IMG/VR virus record: IMGVR_UViG_3300000216_000001
Span: 1-64,000 of that record
Length of the DNA: 64,000 nt
Source of the DNA: a virus
Reading direction: 5' to 3' (one strand)
Translations under genes and position numbers: made by a program
Shown: one piece after another, positions 19,483-28,121 of the stretch
How positions within the stretch are numbered: the first letter of the stretch is position 1
Layout of the letters: every line of letters begins with the position of its first letter
The notes under the pieces: model-generated
Seen by the model: only the letters and a program-made list of their open reading frames with translations
Database searches by the model: none
What the model was told of the DNA's origin: nothing

Positions 19483-19931
19483 TTAAACTAAAGGAATATC
19501 AAGAGCAACTACCAAGAGAGTTTGCTGAAGAACGGTGTGGAGAATTAGATGACACAGCAGATCAAGAAGAACAAGATGAACATAAAGAAATATTAGAAGA
19601 ATACGAATCAGATTTAGAAAGGATAGATCCAGATGGAGAACGTGAGAATCAATTACGGGAACAAGGATATACTAGATGATATGAAGTATGATTAAAGGAT
19701 ACAGATAAAGAAGTAGCTAAGTATTTAGAATCAGAGATAGAAGATTGTTATGAATACTTATTGCATAATAGAAATGGAATAGAAGTATTAGGTAAAGGAT
19801 TATGTGAAGAAGATAAATGTAAAGCAGATGATATCTATCATGAGATAGTATCATTACCAAACAATGAAGAATATGAAGCTGGTAAGATAGCAGCTTATAG
19901 AGATATACTTAATTTATTTAACTTAAAATAA
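19476..19931 (+). CDS. Acidic hypothetical protein
   Basis: 151 aa, strongly acidic (D-D-T-A-D-Q-E-E-Q-D-E-H-K-E), Cys near residues 21, 102 and 107. Two CGG codons (19536 and 19655) sit in Glu/Cys/Leu-rich text where neither Arg nor Trp is favoured. Not recognised; charge suggests DNA mimicry or protein binding. Confidence 0.45.
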
Positions 19932-19932
19932 T

Positions 19933-20109
19933 ATGTATGATAAAATATTAGTATTAATATGAACAACATCAATAGTAATTTTATTTTTAATTATACTTAT
20001 ATTAAACATAAAAAGAAAATCAGTATATGATTATGAGAAAGAAATAAATATAGCATTCTTATGTATATTTATTATATTAACTTTTAACTTAATAATTTCC
20101 TATGTATAA
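19933..20109 (+). CDS. Two-helix membrane protein
   Basis: 58 aa with two hydrophobic helices (residues 4-25 and 40-57) and a basic loop K-R-K-S-V-Y-D-Y-E-K. Overlaps the next gene by 8 nt. Not recognised. Confidence 0.45.
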
Positions 20110-20431
20110 AATAAATAGAGAGATCTATTATCAGATAGTACACTTTGTAGTACAAGCAATGTTCTATCCATGAATGGTAGATGATATACAATTAGAGATA
20201 TGAGCTTGAGAAGAAGCTAATATCTTTTTAGCATCAGATGACAATGACATCATTGTAGATATATATAAAGATGATGAACAAATAGATTGAGGATGATGAT
20301 GTGGTATGGAAGACTGGATTGAATTACAAGACAGAATGGAAACAGATATTACATTAGATCAAGCAGAAGCTATCAATTGAATGATAGCAGCCAAAGCTCT
20401 TTGGATAGAAGAGCTTTGTTATATTAGATAA
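20102..20431 (+). CDS. Acidic hypothetical protein
   Basis: 109 aa with an I-D-G-G-G-G-C-G segment (mostly TGA glycines) near residue 66. The last 40 nt hold a perfect 10-bp hairpin, CAAAGCTCTT 20392-20401 with AAGAGCTTTG 20409-20418, which can act as an attenuator before the next gene. Not recognised. Confidence 0.45.
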
Positions 20432-20442
20432 CTAAAACAATT

Positions 20443-20571
20443 ATGACAGACTTAGAAATTATTAATCAATTACTATATGGTAATCATGTAGAGAAAAAAG
20501 ATCTTATCTCAATAGAGAAAAGATTAGAACAATTATTAAAGGAAGTAAAGATTAGATTAACTTATAACTAA
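20443..20571 (+). CDS. Very small protein, duplicated 5' end
   Basis: 42 aa (M-T-D-L-E-I-I-N-Q-L-L). Its leader and first five codons, 30 nt from TAACTAAAACAATT onward, are identical to those of the next gene (20429-20458 versus 20565-20594), so one start region was copied from the other. Charged helix, not recognised. Confidence 0.45.
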   Translation: MTDLEIINQLLYGNHVEKKDLISIEKRLEQLLKEVKIRLTYN

Positions 20572-20578
20572 AACAATT

Positions 20579-21040
20579 ATGACAGACTTAGAAAGAATAT
20601 ATGAATCATTTATAGAAGAGATGAATGATTACAATGAATTAACTACATTAGATTATATAGTTAAACATATCTATCCTTGATTACAAGAACAACTAGATAC
20701 AGAATATAAAGATTATGTATCTATGTATGATGATGATCCAGAAGATATGTATGAACAAGATGAATGGGAAGATGATGTATATGCAGTAGAAAATGAAGAT
20801 GGACTACAACAATATATAGATGATGATCAACCATTAGAGATAGAAGTATTTAGATCAGATAGGAATAGAATATTTAAAATACTATTAACATTTGGATGAC
20901 CTAACATATGGGTAGAGTTAGATGAGAACAGGACATGAGTTATGTGGGAATGATACTGGTGATCAGATGAAGTAATAAAACATCCAAGCTATTTATATCA
21001 AACGATATATAATAAATATAATTTAGATTATTATGAATAA
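20579..21040 (+). CDS. Acidic hypothetical phage protein
   Basis: 153 aa. Acidic first half (Y-D-D-D-P-E-D-M-Y-E-Q-D-E-W-E-D-D), then F-K-I-L-L-T-F-G-G-P-N-I-W-V-E-L and G-V-M-W-E-G-Y-W-G-S-D-E, a pattern of 'LTxGGPxxW' proteins seen in other phage early regions. The L-T-F-G-G-P glycines are GGA-TGA. Function unknown. Overlaps the next gene by 8 nt. Confidence 0.5.
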
Positions 21041-21425
21041 ATATATACCAGTAAGATACGATACAGAATGAAAAGTTATATGTGAGTTATGTGATAAATC
21101 ATTTAATAAATTATGATCACATTTAAGAATGACACATAGAATGTTAACATCAGATTATCGTAAACAGTTCTGACTAGATAGATGTGCTAAACTCATGAGT
21201 GAGTTTAGTATAGATCTAGCTAGAGAAAGAAACAAAGAGAACTATGAGTTAGTAGTTAAAGAAAACTTAATAGCTAGATGAGTTAAGACTAGATATAAAG
21301 AAGGAGATAAGTGAAGGACATTAGATAAGATGTCACCACAAACTATTAAGAGAGTATCTGAATTATATAAGACAGTACTATTTACTAAGAATAATAAAAT
21401 GATTTATGAACAAGAAAAAGTTTAA
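21033..21425 (+). CDS. MucR/Ros-like zinc-finger transcriptional regulator
   Basis: 130 aa. Residues 16-48 read C-E-L-C-D-K-S-F-N-K-L-G-S-H-L-R-M-T-H followed by T-S-D-Y-R-K-Q-F-G-L, the C2H2 finger plus 'Y-R-x-x-F/W-G-L' tail of the MucR/Ros family. The finger glycine and the G-L glycine are TGA. The remaining 80 residues are basic and helical. Likely a DNA-binding regulator of phage genes. Confidence 0.75.
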
Positions 21426-21504
21426 AAAGATTATGATTACTTGGGAGGATACACCTAAGAAAAATAAGAAGCTAGAAAAATATTTTAAATGATTAATTAA
21501 ATAA
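21406..21504 (+). CDS. Very small basic protein
   Basis: 32 aa, Lys-rich (M-N-K-K-K-F-K-K-I), overlapping the previous gene by 20 nt. Weakly supported: short, but in a packed operon with a following gene 2 nt away. Confidence 0.3.
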
Positions 21505-21505
21505 C

Positions 21506-21799
21506 ATGAAGAAAATAGATTTAATTCTAAAAGAATTTAATGATAATAAAATAGTTAAAAGAAAAACACTTAATGAATTATTATGATGAGGTAGAAATAT
21601 CACATCACTTATACAAGTGTTACAAAAGAAAGGACATGTAATAGAAACTACATATGATACAACATCATCACATCCTATAGTATATACATACATAGAATAT
21701 GTAGTACCATTCTATATAATGTCTAGAGATATAGAACATAGTTATCCAGAATTTGCAGAAAGAATAAGAAGTGAATATAATAAACTTATTAGTAATTAA
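21506..21799 (+). CDS. Winged-helix DNA-binding-like protein
   Basis: 97 aa. K-T-L-N-E-L-L-G-G-G-R-N-I-T-S-L-I-Q-V-L-Q-K-K-G-H-V-I-E-T has the form of the small 'helix-turn-helix domain' family of phage proteins in which R-I-x-x-L-x-x-x-G-x-x-I forms recognition helix and wing. Two consecutive TGA codons lie in the turn. Possible regulator or replication accessory. Confidence 0.5.
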
Positions 21800-21809
21800 C
21801 AAATACATT

Positions 21810-21992
21810 ATGGATACTAGACTAAGTTGAATACAACAATCACAAAAGATTATTAAAAAGAATTCTAAATGATTTAAGAAAGGAAGAGAATCAGTACAGA
21901 TTACACCATGTGATTGTGAGGAATATAGGAAAGCTGAAGAGCATATAACTGAAGAAGTATTTAATAAGATAATAACTTTACTATGATGTTAG
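21810..21992 (+). CDS. Small hypothetical protein
   Basis: 60 aa with C-D-C near residue 34 and a C-terminal G-C. Basic N-terminal half. Overlaps the next start by 10 nt. Not recognised. Confidence 0.4.
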
Positions 21993-22144
21993 ATAACTGA
22001 CCACAATATTTATATTACCAAAGACTAGAAGAAGAAGCAGATGCTATAGAAGCATCTGCACTTTGTGATATACAGAAACAAGATGCATTAGAATATATTG
22101 GAGAAGTACAATGTTGTCTTAGAAATATATTAGAACTTAATTAA
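21983..22144 (+). CDS. Small hypothetical protein
   Basis: 53 aa, acidic helix with C-C near the end. Two adjacent ATG codons (21983 and 21986) could both start it. Not recognised. Confidence 0.4.
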
Positions 22145-22150
22145 AAGATT

Positions 22151-22345
22151 ATGTGTGATATAAATCATATAGATATAGAAGAAGCTTATAACAATTGAGA
22201 TTTAAATAAGCTATCAGACTTAAGAGAAGAACTATGGAAGATAGAATACTTAAGTCAAGAAGCAAAAGATAGAACAGAATATATCTTATCACATTCAATG
22301 ATAAGATTAGCTACAGATAAAATAGAATTATTAATAACTAATTAA
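22151..22345 (+). CDS. Small helical protein
   Basis: 64 aa, charged, predicted two-helix hairpin (L-S-D-L-R-E-E-L-W-K-I-E-Y-L). Ends 7 nt before the subtilase start. Not recognised. Confidence 0.4.
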
Positions 22346-22352
22346 AAAAACT

Positions 22353-23510
22353 ATGAGAAAAATATTAACTATAATTACAATAGTATTATTTGTAATGCTT
22401 ATATGATGTGTGATTAATAAGGCTCATGCATATACACCAAGTGAATTAAACTTTGAATGAAACAAATGAGATTCATATTATCAATCAACAAGAGATGGAT
22501 CATTTAAAGTATCAGACTTTTATGGAGCATGGGATAAAGCTACAGGTAAATGAATTAAGATAGCAGTAATAGATAGCTTTACTAATTCAGATCATTGAGT
22601 AGGAATAGAATCATTAATCACATCATCACATAATGATGGATGATTAGTATGATATGCACCATGAGCAGAAGTAATTAGATATGATTACTGTAATGGTACA
22701 TCATGTAGATACCAAGAGTTAGTACCTATACTAGATAAGATAAAAGCTAGAGGAGATATTAAGATAGTGAACTTAAGTGTAACATGGAGGAACAAAGAAT
22801 ATTCAGCTAAGCTAAAAGAATTAACTGATGCAGGGATAATGGTAGTAACTACATTACAAAACAAAGCAAGGATATCTAACTCATATCATTGTGAAGACAA
22901 TAGTATTATATGTGTATGAAGTTATTATTCACATAAAGGAAACTTTATATATAAGAAAAAGTTCTACCATAATACAGAACACACAGAGATATTAGGTAAA
23001 GGATATTATCCAGACATGTTAGATAGAGATGGAACTATACATAGACAACCATGAACATCATTCGCAGCACCACAGATTAGTAGTGCTATAGCATTGATGT
23101 TAGAAGTAGATCCAACATTAACATATAAACAGATAAGAGAAACATTAATAAGAACAGGAACTAAGATGCCAGCTGGATGAGATGTAGCATTGAATATAGA
23201 AGCAGCATTAAATAGTTTATGAGGATTAAAACTAGGAGGAGACGAGGAGTCTACAAATGATAAGGTTCAAGAACCTATTGTAATAGAACCAACACCAATA
23301 GTTAAACCAACTCCAATAGTTAAACCAACTCCAGTTACTCCATCACCTAGTATAGATATGGAGTTAGCTACAAGAGTATTGAAACTAGAGACTAGATTAA
23401 CAGATCAGAATACAGAGATAATAAAACTAAAGACAGAGATAAGTAATATGAAATGAAGATTAGATTGGATAGAGGAAGTTATCAATGGACTAAAGAATTT
23501 ATTTTATTAA
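22353..23510 (+). CDS. Secreted subtilisin-like serine protease (S8)
   Basis: 385 aa. Hydrophobic signal (residues 4-19) ending L-I-G-C, a canonical lipobox, with an alternative signal-peptidase I site after A-H-A. Catalytic triad: D74 in I-A-V-I-D-S, H81 in S-D-H-G-V-G, S236 in Q-P-G-T-S-F-A-A-P. The oxyanion-loop glycine is TGA. Four Cys may form disulphides outside the cell. After residue 290 come a Pro-rich spacer with repeated P-T-P-I-V-K and a terminal coiled coil. A phage-encoded exported subtilase is unusual; it might process envelope or episymbiont-host proteins, degrade receptors or mature a virion protein. It ends just before copy 2 of the 20-bp element. Confidence 0.85.
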
Positions 23511-23535
23511 TTCTGTACTAGCCTTCGGCACATCC

Positions 23536-23580
23536 ACACAACTACTAAAAATTTTGTGGTAGTATTAACTTACTATCACA
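23536..23580 (+). promoter_or_regulatory. Conserved 20-bp element, copy 2, plus hairpin
   Basis: Core at 23536-23555, preceded by TAGCCTTCGGCACATCC as in copy 1. The following hairpin is TGTGGTAGTA (23555-23564) with TACTATCACA (23571-23580), 10 bp with one G-U. A second promoter-like pair (TTGTAT about 23619, TATAAT 23642) abuts the start codon. Confidence 0.8.
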
Positions 23581-23647
23581 TTTTGTTTTTATTTTAAATT
23601 AAAAAAGTCTGTAATAGACTTGTATTTTATTTATTAATCTATATAAT

Positions 23648-24091
23648 ATGAACATAGATTTTAAGAAAGTTGTTAACAAGGCAACAGCTACAGGATTAGT
23701 AGCAATAGTAATAGTATTTATTTGATATGATATATATCAAAGTAATAAAGAATTAGAGATAGCTAATGCTAAAATAGAATTAGCTGCAAGTGAAGCTAAG
23801 ATTAAAGCGGCACAAGAATTATTAGAAGCGCAAGCTAAAGCTAATAAGAATAGTGACATAGAGATATTAGAAGGTAGAGCTAGAGAATCTAGTGAAGCAT
23901 CTAAGGATCATATGAAAACTATAGAAGAAGCTAGAGCTTTAATTAAAAGTACTGAACCAAAGTACGAGACAGAATTATTGAGAAGTATATGTTATACTAA
24001 TCAGATAACTAGAAAGATAGATTGAGTTGAATATAATTTAGAATACTGTAAGACAGATTCTAACTTAGAACAATTCAGAACAGTAAAGTAG
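23648..24091 (+). CDS. Membrane-anchored coiled-coil protein (i-spanin-like)
   Basis: 147 aa: short basic N-terminus, one hydrophobic helix (residues 15-27, A-I-V-I-V-F-I-G-Y), then about 85 residues of Ala/Glu/Lys heptads and a C-terminal domain with two Cys. This N-in, periplasmic coiled-coil layout resembles Rz-type inner spanins. It is directly followed by the lysozyme frame. The gene ends A-C-A-GTA-AAG-TAG, where a Lys tRNA could slip back one base into the lysozyme frame (see finding). Confidence 0.6.
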
Positions 24092-24195
24092 AAACGGTAC
24101 AGGCTAAGGAGACTGTACCTATATTAAATACAATAAGAGTTTACAAAGACAACGTCGACGGAGCGAGCGTTAGCGAGTGAGTAAGACAGCGTGCT

Positions 24196-24561
24196 ATGAA
24201 ATTCATATCTAGATTTGAATGATATAGATCTAGATCATATTGGGATAGGAAGCAACGGAGTATCTGATATGGTACCAAGAGTTATAGATGAGAAGAGATA
24301 ACAAGAGAGGAATGAGACAAGCGTTTCATTCAACATTTAAATCCTCTCTATGAGCTTGTAAATAAATCATGCTACACTGATAACCAAAAGGTAGCTATGA
24401 TATCGTATACGTACAATACATGAGCGTATGCTATGAATATAAATAGATACATAAAGAGATGTAGTATAAAAGATATTAAATATATCATGTGAGTATACTG
24501 ATATAATAACAAATGATTAAAGAAGAGAAGATATGCAGAGCTTAGTTTATTTAATAAATAA
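24196..24561 (+). CDS. GH24 lysozyme (T4-type endolysin)
   Basis: 121 aa from the first ATG. Catalytic E8 in S-R-F-E-G, D17 in S-Y-W-D-R-K and T27 in S-I-G-Y-G-T, then D-N-Q-K-V-A-M-I-S-Y-T-Y-N-T-G (the Q-x-x-x-x-x-S-x-x-x-N-x-G motif) and the closing G-L-K-K-R-R-Y-A-E-L. Glycines of F-E-G, I-G-Y-G, N-T-G and G-L-K-K-R-R are all TGA. CGG at 24256 sits where family members have Trp (Q-W-S-I-G-Y-G). The open frame extends 44 codons upstream without ATG, GTG or TTG. Cleaves peptidoglycan glycan strands. Confidence 0.88.
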
Positions 24562-24566
24562 AACTT

Positions 24567-25676
24567 ATGAACAATAGATATATTAAATTCGATACTAAAG
24601 AAGAAGCTGAAAGACTTCTTCAGCGTATGGAAGAATACACAAGTATTAAATGGCATACTTGAAATAGACCTACATGATATACACATAGTAGATCTACAGG
24701 ATATATTAAATTAAATTTAGATGATGAGATGATTACATATACATCAGAAGATCAAAGTGTATACTATACTGTAGGTTGTTATATAAAACATTATCTATCA
24801 GATCCTATAGAACAAGTAACAAGAGAACGGACTAGATTTAAAGTATGACAACATGTTAGATTTAAATCTAGAAAAAGAAATGAATGGAAATCATGGAAGA
24901 TTATTAATATATTAGATTGAGGATTAGAATTACAATCACCATGAATACCTATTAATAAAGAAACTAATCAAACAAAACTAAATGATTTAGAATTAGTAAG
25001 AGACGATAGAGATATGGATGATAACTTATATGATTATAAAGTATGAGATATAGTAGAGATAGATGATGATTCAGAATATGAATGAGTTAGACTTGAAGTA
25101 AAAGAAAGAAACATAGAAGACTGATGGGAAGTATATAGATTAACTAATGAAGACTATAGAGTTACAAGAAGATGATATGCATTAAAGAAGTATGTAGAAA
25201 CTATAGATACATCTACATCATACACTGACTCACCTGTAGTATCATATACAACAGATACTTATACATCATGATCATCTACTCCTACAAAAGAAGAGATAGA
25301 AGAAATGATGAAACCATTTTTAACACCTAAAAAGAAACCAATGAAAACATATAATGATTACAAAGTGGAAGACTTTATGTCTAAAGATAAAAATAGAAAA
25401 GCTATAGATAATGCTATGGAAACATTAAAAGAATATGATGCATTAATCTATAGAGCTAGATGAGATTTAATGGAAGTATGAACAGTGACTACACAAGATA
25501 TATGTGACTTAGAGAAAGCTATATCAGATTTAGATATAGAAACTATACAAAGAATATTAGAAGAACTTAAAGGGACTAAAGAATATTTAGATACATATCT
25601 AAAGAACACTATAGAATCTGTAGGTAAAGAAGAGATTACAACTAAGAGATCTATAGAAGATAAATTTAAAAGATAA
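24567..25676 (+). CDS. Large hypothetical protein
   Basis: 369 aa. The N-terminal two thirds are beta-rich with repeats of the form W-K-x-W-K-I-I-N-I-L-D-G-G-L-E-L and Y-K-V-G-D-I-V-E-I-D-D, which look like SH3-like or KOW barrels (x-V-G-D-x-V-x-I). Then a Ser/Thr/Asp linker and a helical C-terminus (residues 270-369). No catalytic motif. Possibly a nucleic-acid or processivity factor. It is followed by a long structured RNA. Confidence 0.45.
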
Positions 25677-25680
25677 AACA

Positions 25681-26100
25681 ACCATCCTATTAAATGGATG
25701 GTGTAATATATAAGAAGGCTATGAGTTGAGGCTATGATAATAATATGATTTTGATGTTATTAGTTATGGATACATAACAACATATAACTAACAGTAGCGC
25801 AGCCAGCATAAGCTATGACTCAACTTAGGGGCTGGACATAATAGTCAACCGACTTCTCGCATTATCGTAAGATATTATTATTACCTTATATATTACACCT
25901 TCTGTTTAACAGAAGCATATGAATAGCTGAAGAGCGATGAGTACTAAGAGTGGGGTAACTAAGTAATCGGAAACTTATTTAAGTGATCAAGTATCCCCAT
26001 ATCTATTCACGGTTATGTAACGAATAGATAAGATGTATAGTGAAACATAACAATAGCTTATACAGAAAACTTAGTTTTATGTTAATAATAAATTAGCACC
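25681..26100 (+). ncRNA. Large structured non-coding RNA or leader
   Basis: 420 nt without an open frame. A perfect 15-bp long-range helix joins GGTGTAATATATAAG (25700-25714) to CTTATATATTACACC (25885-25899). Inside are AGTTGAG 25724-25730 / CTCAACT 25819-25825, GTTATG/CATAAC around GATA (25763-25778) and CCAGC 25803-25807 with GCTGG 25831-25835, the last crossing the previous helix as a pseudoknot. An ACCATCC/GGATGGT hairpin (25681-25702) overlaps the long helix by 3 nt. The 3' half has CTTCTG/CAGAAG, TGGGG/CCCCA (25951-25999) and TATCTATTC/GAATAGATA (26000-26030). No family identified. Confidence 0.6.
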
Positions 26101-26655
26101 ATGAAGATAAGCAATAAGATTAAATGAATTTACAATAGATATATCTGATGATCAGACAATGAGAAGAGGATATGAAAGAACTTATTAGAAACTATATCTA
26201 GTAAGTTATGAATTACGTTTAAGGAATTAGAAGAACATATAGAACAGGAGCAAGAAGAAGACATAACATTTAAGATAGGAGAATGAGAATCAAAACTCAT
26301 GACACAAGTAATCTTTAAAGTGACCAACAAGAGAGACATCTATTTAGATAATGATCTAACTAAAGTAACGGTGTCTACAATAAAGAGACGAGCAGAAGAA
26401 ATAAGAAAGCAATTTTGATTTTACAATATCTTATATCAGAGAGAAGAGAATAAGATAAGAGAGAAGTATGATAAGGAATTAGAATTACTGATGGATACAT
26501 TCATATACAAGCACAAGTTATTCTGAACGGAGCAGACAGACAAGACAGAGTTAACACCAGAACAACTAAAGAGACACAAAGAAATATCAGAGATGATGAG
26601 TAGTCTAGATAACATAGACTATGAATGATCAGATAGAATATTAGATAACCAATAA
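26101..26655 (+). CDS. Hypothetical protein following structured RNA
   Basis: 184 aa, highly charged helical protein (E-H-I-E-Q-E-Q-E-E-D, E-R-K-like coiled regions) with a central S-T-I-K-R-R-A-E-E-I-R-K. Translation could be governed by the 420-nt structured leader. No family recognised. Contains a CGA codon in the I-K-R-x-A-E-E segment, where Arg or Trp cannot be decided. Confidence 0.45.
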
Positions 26656-26715
26656 TAATTTACTAACTAAATTATGAATAAAACAAGAGAAGCTATAATA
26701 GAATTAAAATAATAT

Positions 26716-26879
26716 CTTGTCCTTATATCTGTAAGACTGATAGTAACAAGCGAGGTGAACGCCGCTTATATTTCATATACTTTCAGATAAGTATATCGGT
26801 CTACAATATAAAACTCTTGGGACAATAAACATAAAGAGATACAAAGAGAACACAGCATAATGTGTTCTCTTTTTTTTTA
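26716..26879 (+). ncRNA. Structured small RNA with strong terminator
   Basis: Closing helix TTGTCC 26717-26722 / GGACAA 26820-26825. Two helices cross: TATCTG 26726-26731 with CAGATA 26784-26789, and AGACTGATA 26734-26742 with TATCGGTCT 26794-26802, a pseudoknot. AAGCG/CGCTT (26748-26767) forms the central hairpin. The 3' end is a 12-bp terminator AAAGAGAACACA / TGTGTTCTCTTT with GCATAA loop and a T-run. A TATAAT (26694-26699) lies at suitable distance upstream. No open frame beyond a 12-codon ORF. Confidence 0.6.
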
Positions 26880-26914
26880 ATGGAGGACTTATTAAAACAG
26901 GCAAGCCAGCATCC

Positions 26915-26956
26915 ACACAACTACTAAAAATTTTATGGTAGATTAAACTCCTGCCA
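26915..26956 (+). promoter_or_regulatory. Conserved 20-bp element, copy 3, plus hairpin
   Basis: Core at 26915-26934; TGGTAG 26936-26941 pairs with CTGCCA 26951-26956 (one G-U). Preceded by GCCAGCATCC. Start codon 26983. Confidence 0.8.
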
Positions 26957-26982
26957 ATATTTTATCACTAATCAATATGATT

Positions 26983-27348
26983 ATGACAAATTCAAAAGGG
27001 TACAATAGAGAAAGCTTATCTAAAATAGCAAGTGTTAGACATATATCTAATTTAGATTTAGTAATATCTAAATTAAATTTAGATATTACTAAAGATGTGT
27101 TTCCATTTCAATATGTTCAATCTAATTGAACATTAGATGCTACAATTTATTGTAACATCAAAGGTAAAGCATCAGGAAATATCTTATCATTCAAAGTGTA
27201 TGATAAAGATAGTAAGTTTGTACAAGGTTACAAACAAGGTATAGATAAAAAAGAAGCGCCAGTATTAACTGTGGCTTGAGAATTATCTACATTAGTAGAA
27301 AGCTTAGAACCATTTGGTTCAAGCGCAATGAACGCAGAAGACTTATAG
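26983..27348 (+). CDS. Small protein encoded by hairpin-rich mRNA
   Basis: 121 aa (123 if the in-frame ATG at 26977 is used). Beta-rich, possibly an OB-like fold (T-L-D-A-T-I-Y-C-N-I-K-G-K-A-S-G-N-I-L), ending S-A-M-N-A-E-D-L. Its coding sequence contains a 17-bp perfect hairpin (27057-27073/27077-27093) and at least six further hairpins, the last (GAAGAC/GTCTTC, 27337-27353) spanning the stop codon. Under copy 3 of the 20-bp element. No family recognised; two TGA codons. Confidence 0.6.
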
Positions 27349-27388
27349 TCTTCTTGTGTTCTTACTTTAATTATTAAATAAATAAATT

Positions 27389-27508
27389 ATGAAAACTACA
27401 AACACAGCTTGAAGTTCATTAGCTAACTGATATAAGAATTACAGACAAATGTCTGCTAATCAACAATCAGAAGTAATGAGAAAAATGAAAAGAGATTGAC
27501 TAATATAG
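27389..27508 (+). CDS. Very small basic protein
   Basis: 39 aa (M-K-T-T-N-T-A-G-S-S-L-A-N-G-Y). Contains CAGACA/TGTCTG hairpin at codons 18-22, and its last 18 nt form the 5' arm and loop of the terminator. Not recognised. Confidence 0.45.
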
Positions 27509-27525
27509 TCAGTCTCTTTTTTTTT
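27491..27525 (+). terminator. Intrinsic terminator
   Basis: AGAGATTGACT (27491-27501) with AGTCAGTCTCT (27507-27517), 11 bp with one G-U, followed by nine or more T. Confidence 0.8.
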
Positions 27526-27735
27526 GTATACAATGGAGAACAGTTTACAAGTCTACAAGTAGACAAATAAAAATAAGGAAGACAAATTAAAATAACCCCC
27601 TAGCCCCCTTCAAGAAGGGGGGATTAAAATAAGGAAGACAATTAAAACTTTAACAACTCGAACAAGTCTCGTTGTTAAATAGCTATAGGCATAAGGAAGG
27701 GGGACTATTAAAATAGGATCAAAGATCCAACACTT
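27526..27735 (+). other. Non-coding spacer with hairpins and AAGGAAG repeats
   Basis: No open frame. Holds a CCCCCTT/AAGGGGG hairpin with 4-nt loop (about 27604-27622), AACAAC/GTTGTT (27652-27676) and GGATC/GATCC (27716-27728). ATAAGGAAG followed by an ATTAAAA stretch occurs three times (about 27572, 27628, 27691). Confidence 0.5.
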
Positions 27736-27773
27736 ACACAACTACTAAAAATTTTATGGATAGAAATATCCAT
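27736..27773 (+). promoter_or_regulatory. Conserved 20-bp element, copy 4, plus hairpin
   Basis: Core at 27736-27755, then ATGGATA / TATCCAT with a GAAA tetraloop (27756-27773), a perfect 7-bp hairpin. Start codon 27794. Confidence 0.85.
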
Positions 27774-27793
27774 TTATATATTAATAAATCATT

Positions 27794-28078
27794 ATGAAAA
27801 AATATTTAAAAGATATTCTTCATAATGATTGAAGAGAGTTTCAAACTTTCTTCAATCATTACGAAGAAGCTTATGGAGAAATTAAATTTTCTCCAGAAGA
27901 AGAAGCTGCAATTTATGCAGCTTCACTAAATGCTCAGCAAGAAATTGCTGAGTATGAATCTCAATATGGTACACCTGTGAATGCAGGTTGTACCTACCAA
28001 AATATTAATGAGCAACTAGATTGCTCATTAAATATAATAAGATTAGACGCAATCAAGCGTCTAGAAAGTACCTGCTAA
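27794..28078 (+). CDS. Small protein encoded by a chain of hairpins
   Basis: 94 aa, acidic and Ala/Glu/Gln-rich, two Cys, one TGA codon. Nearly the whole coding sequence folds as consecutive local hairpins: 27819-27865 (17 pairs, one mismatch), 27874-27895, 27902-27924 (9 bp perfect), 27931-27954, 27968-27994, 28005-28031 (11 bp perfect), 28043-28064 and the terminator 28067-28090. The frame stays open throughout and has the element-4 leader, so it is probably translated, but the RNA structure may be the selected feature. Protein not recognised. Confidence 0.6.
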
Positions 28079-28099
28079 TAAGTAGGTACTCTTTTTTTT
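28067..28099 (+). terminator. Intrinsic terminator overlapping stop codon
   Basis: AGTACCTGC / GTAGGTACT 9-bp stem, TAATAA loop that includes the stop codon, then eight T. Confidence 0.85.
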
Positions 28100-28121
28100 A
28101 AAGAAGCCTACGGCAATCAAC

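Noticed and set aside
25681-26100. Group I intron or tRNA-like RNA
   Set aside because: No P3/P7 core of the expected form, no interrupted gene on either side, and no T-arm or acceptor stem could be built.
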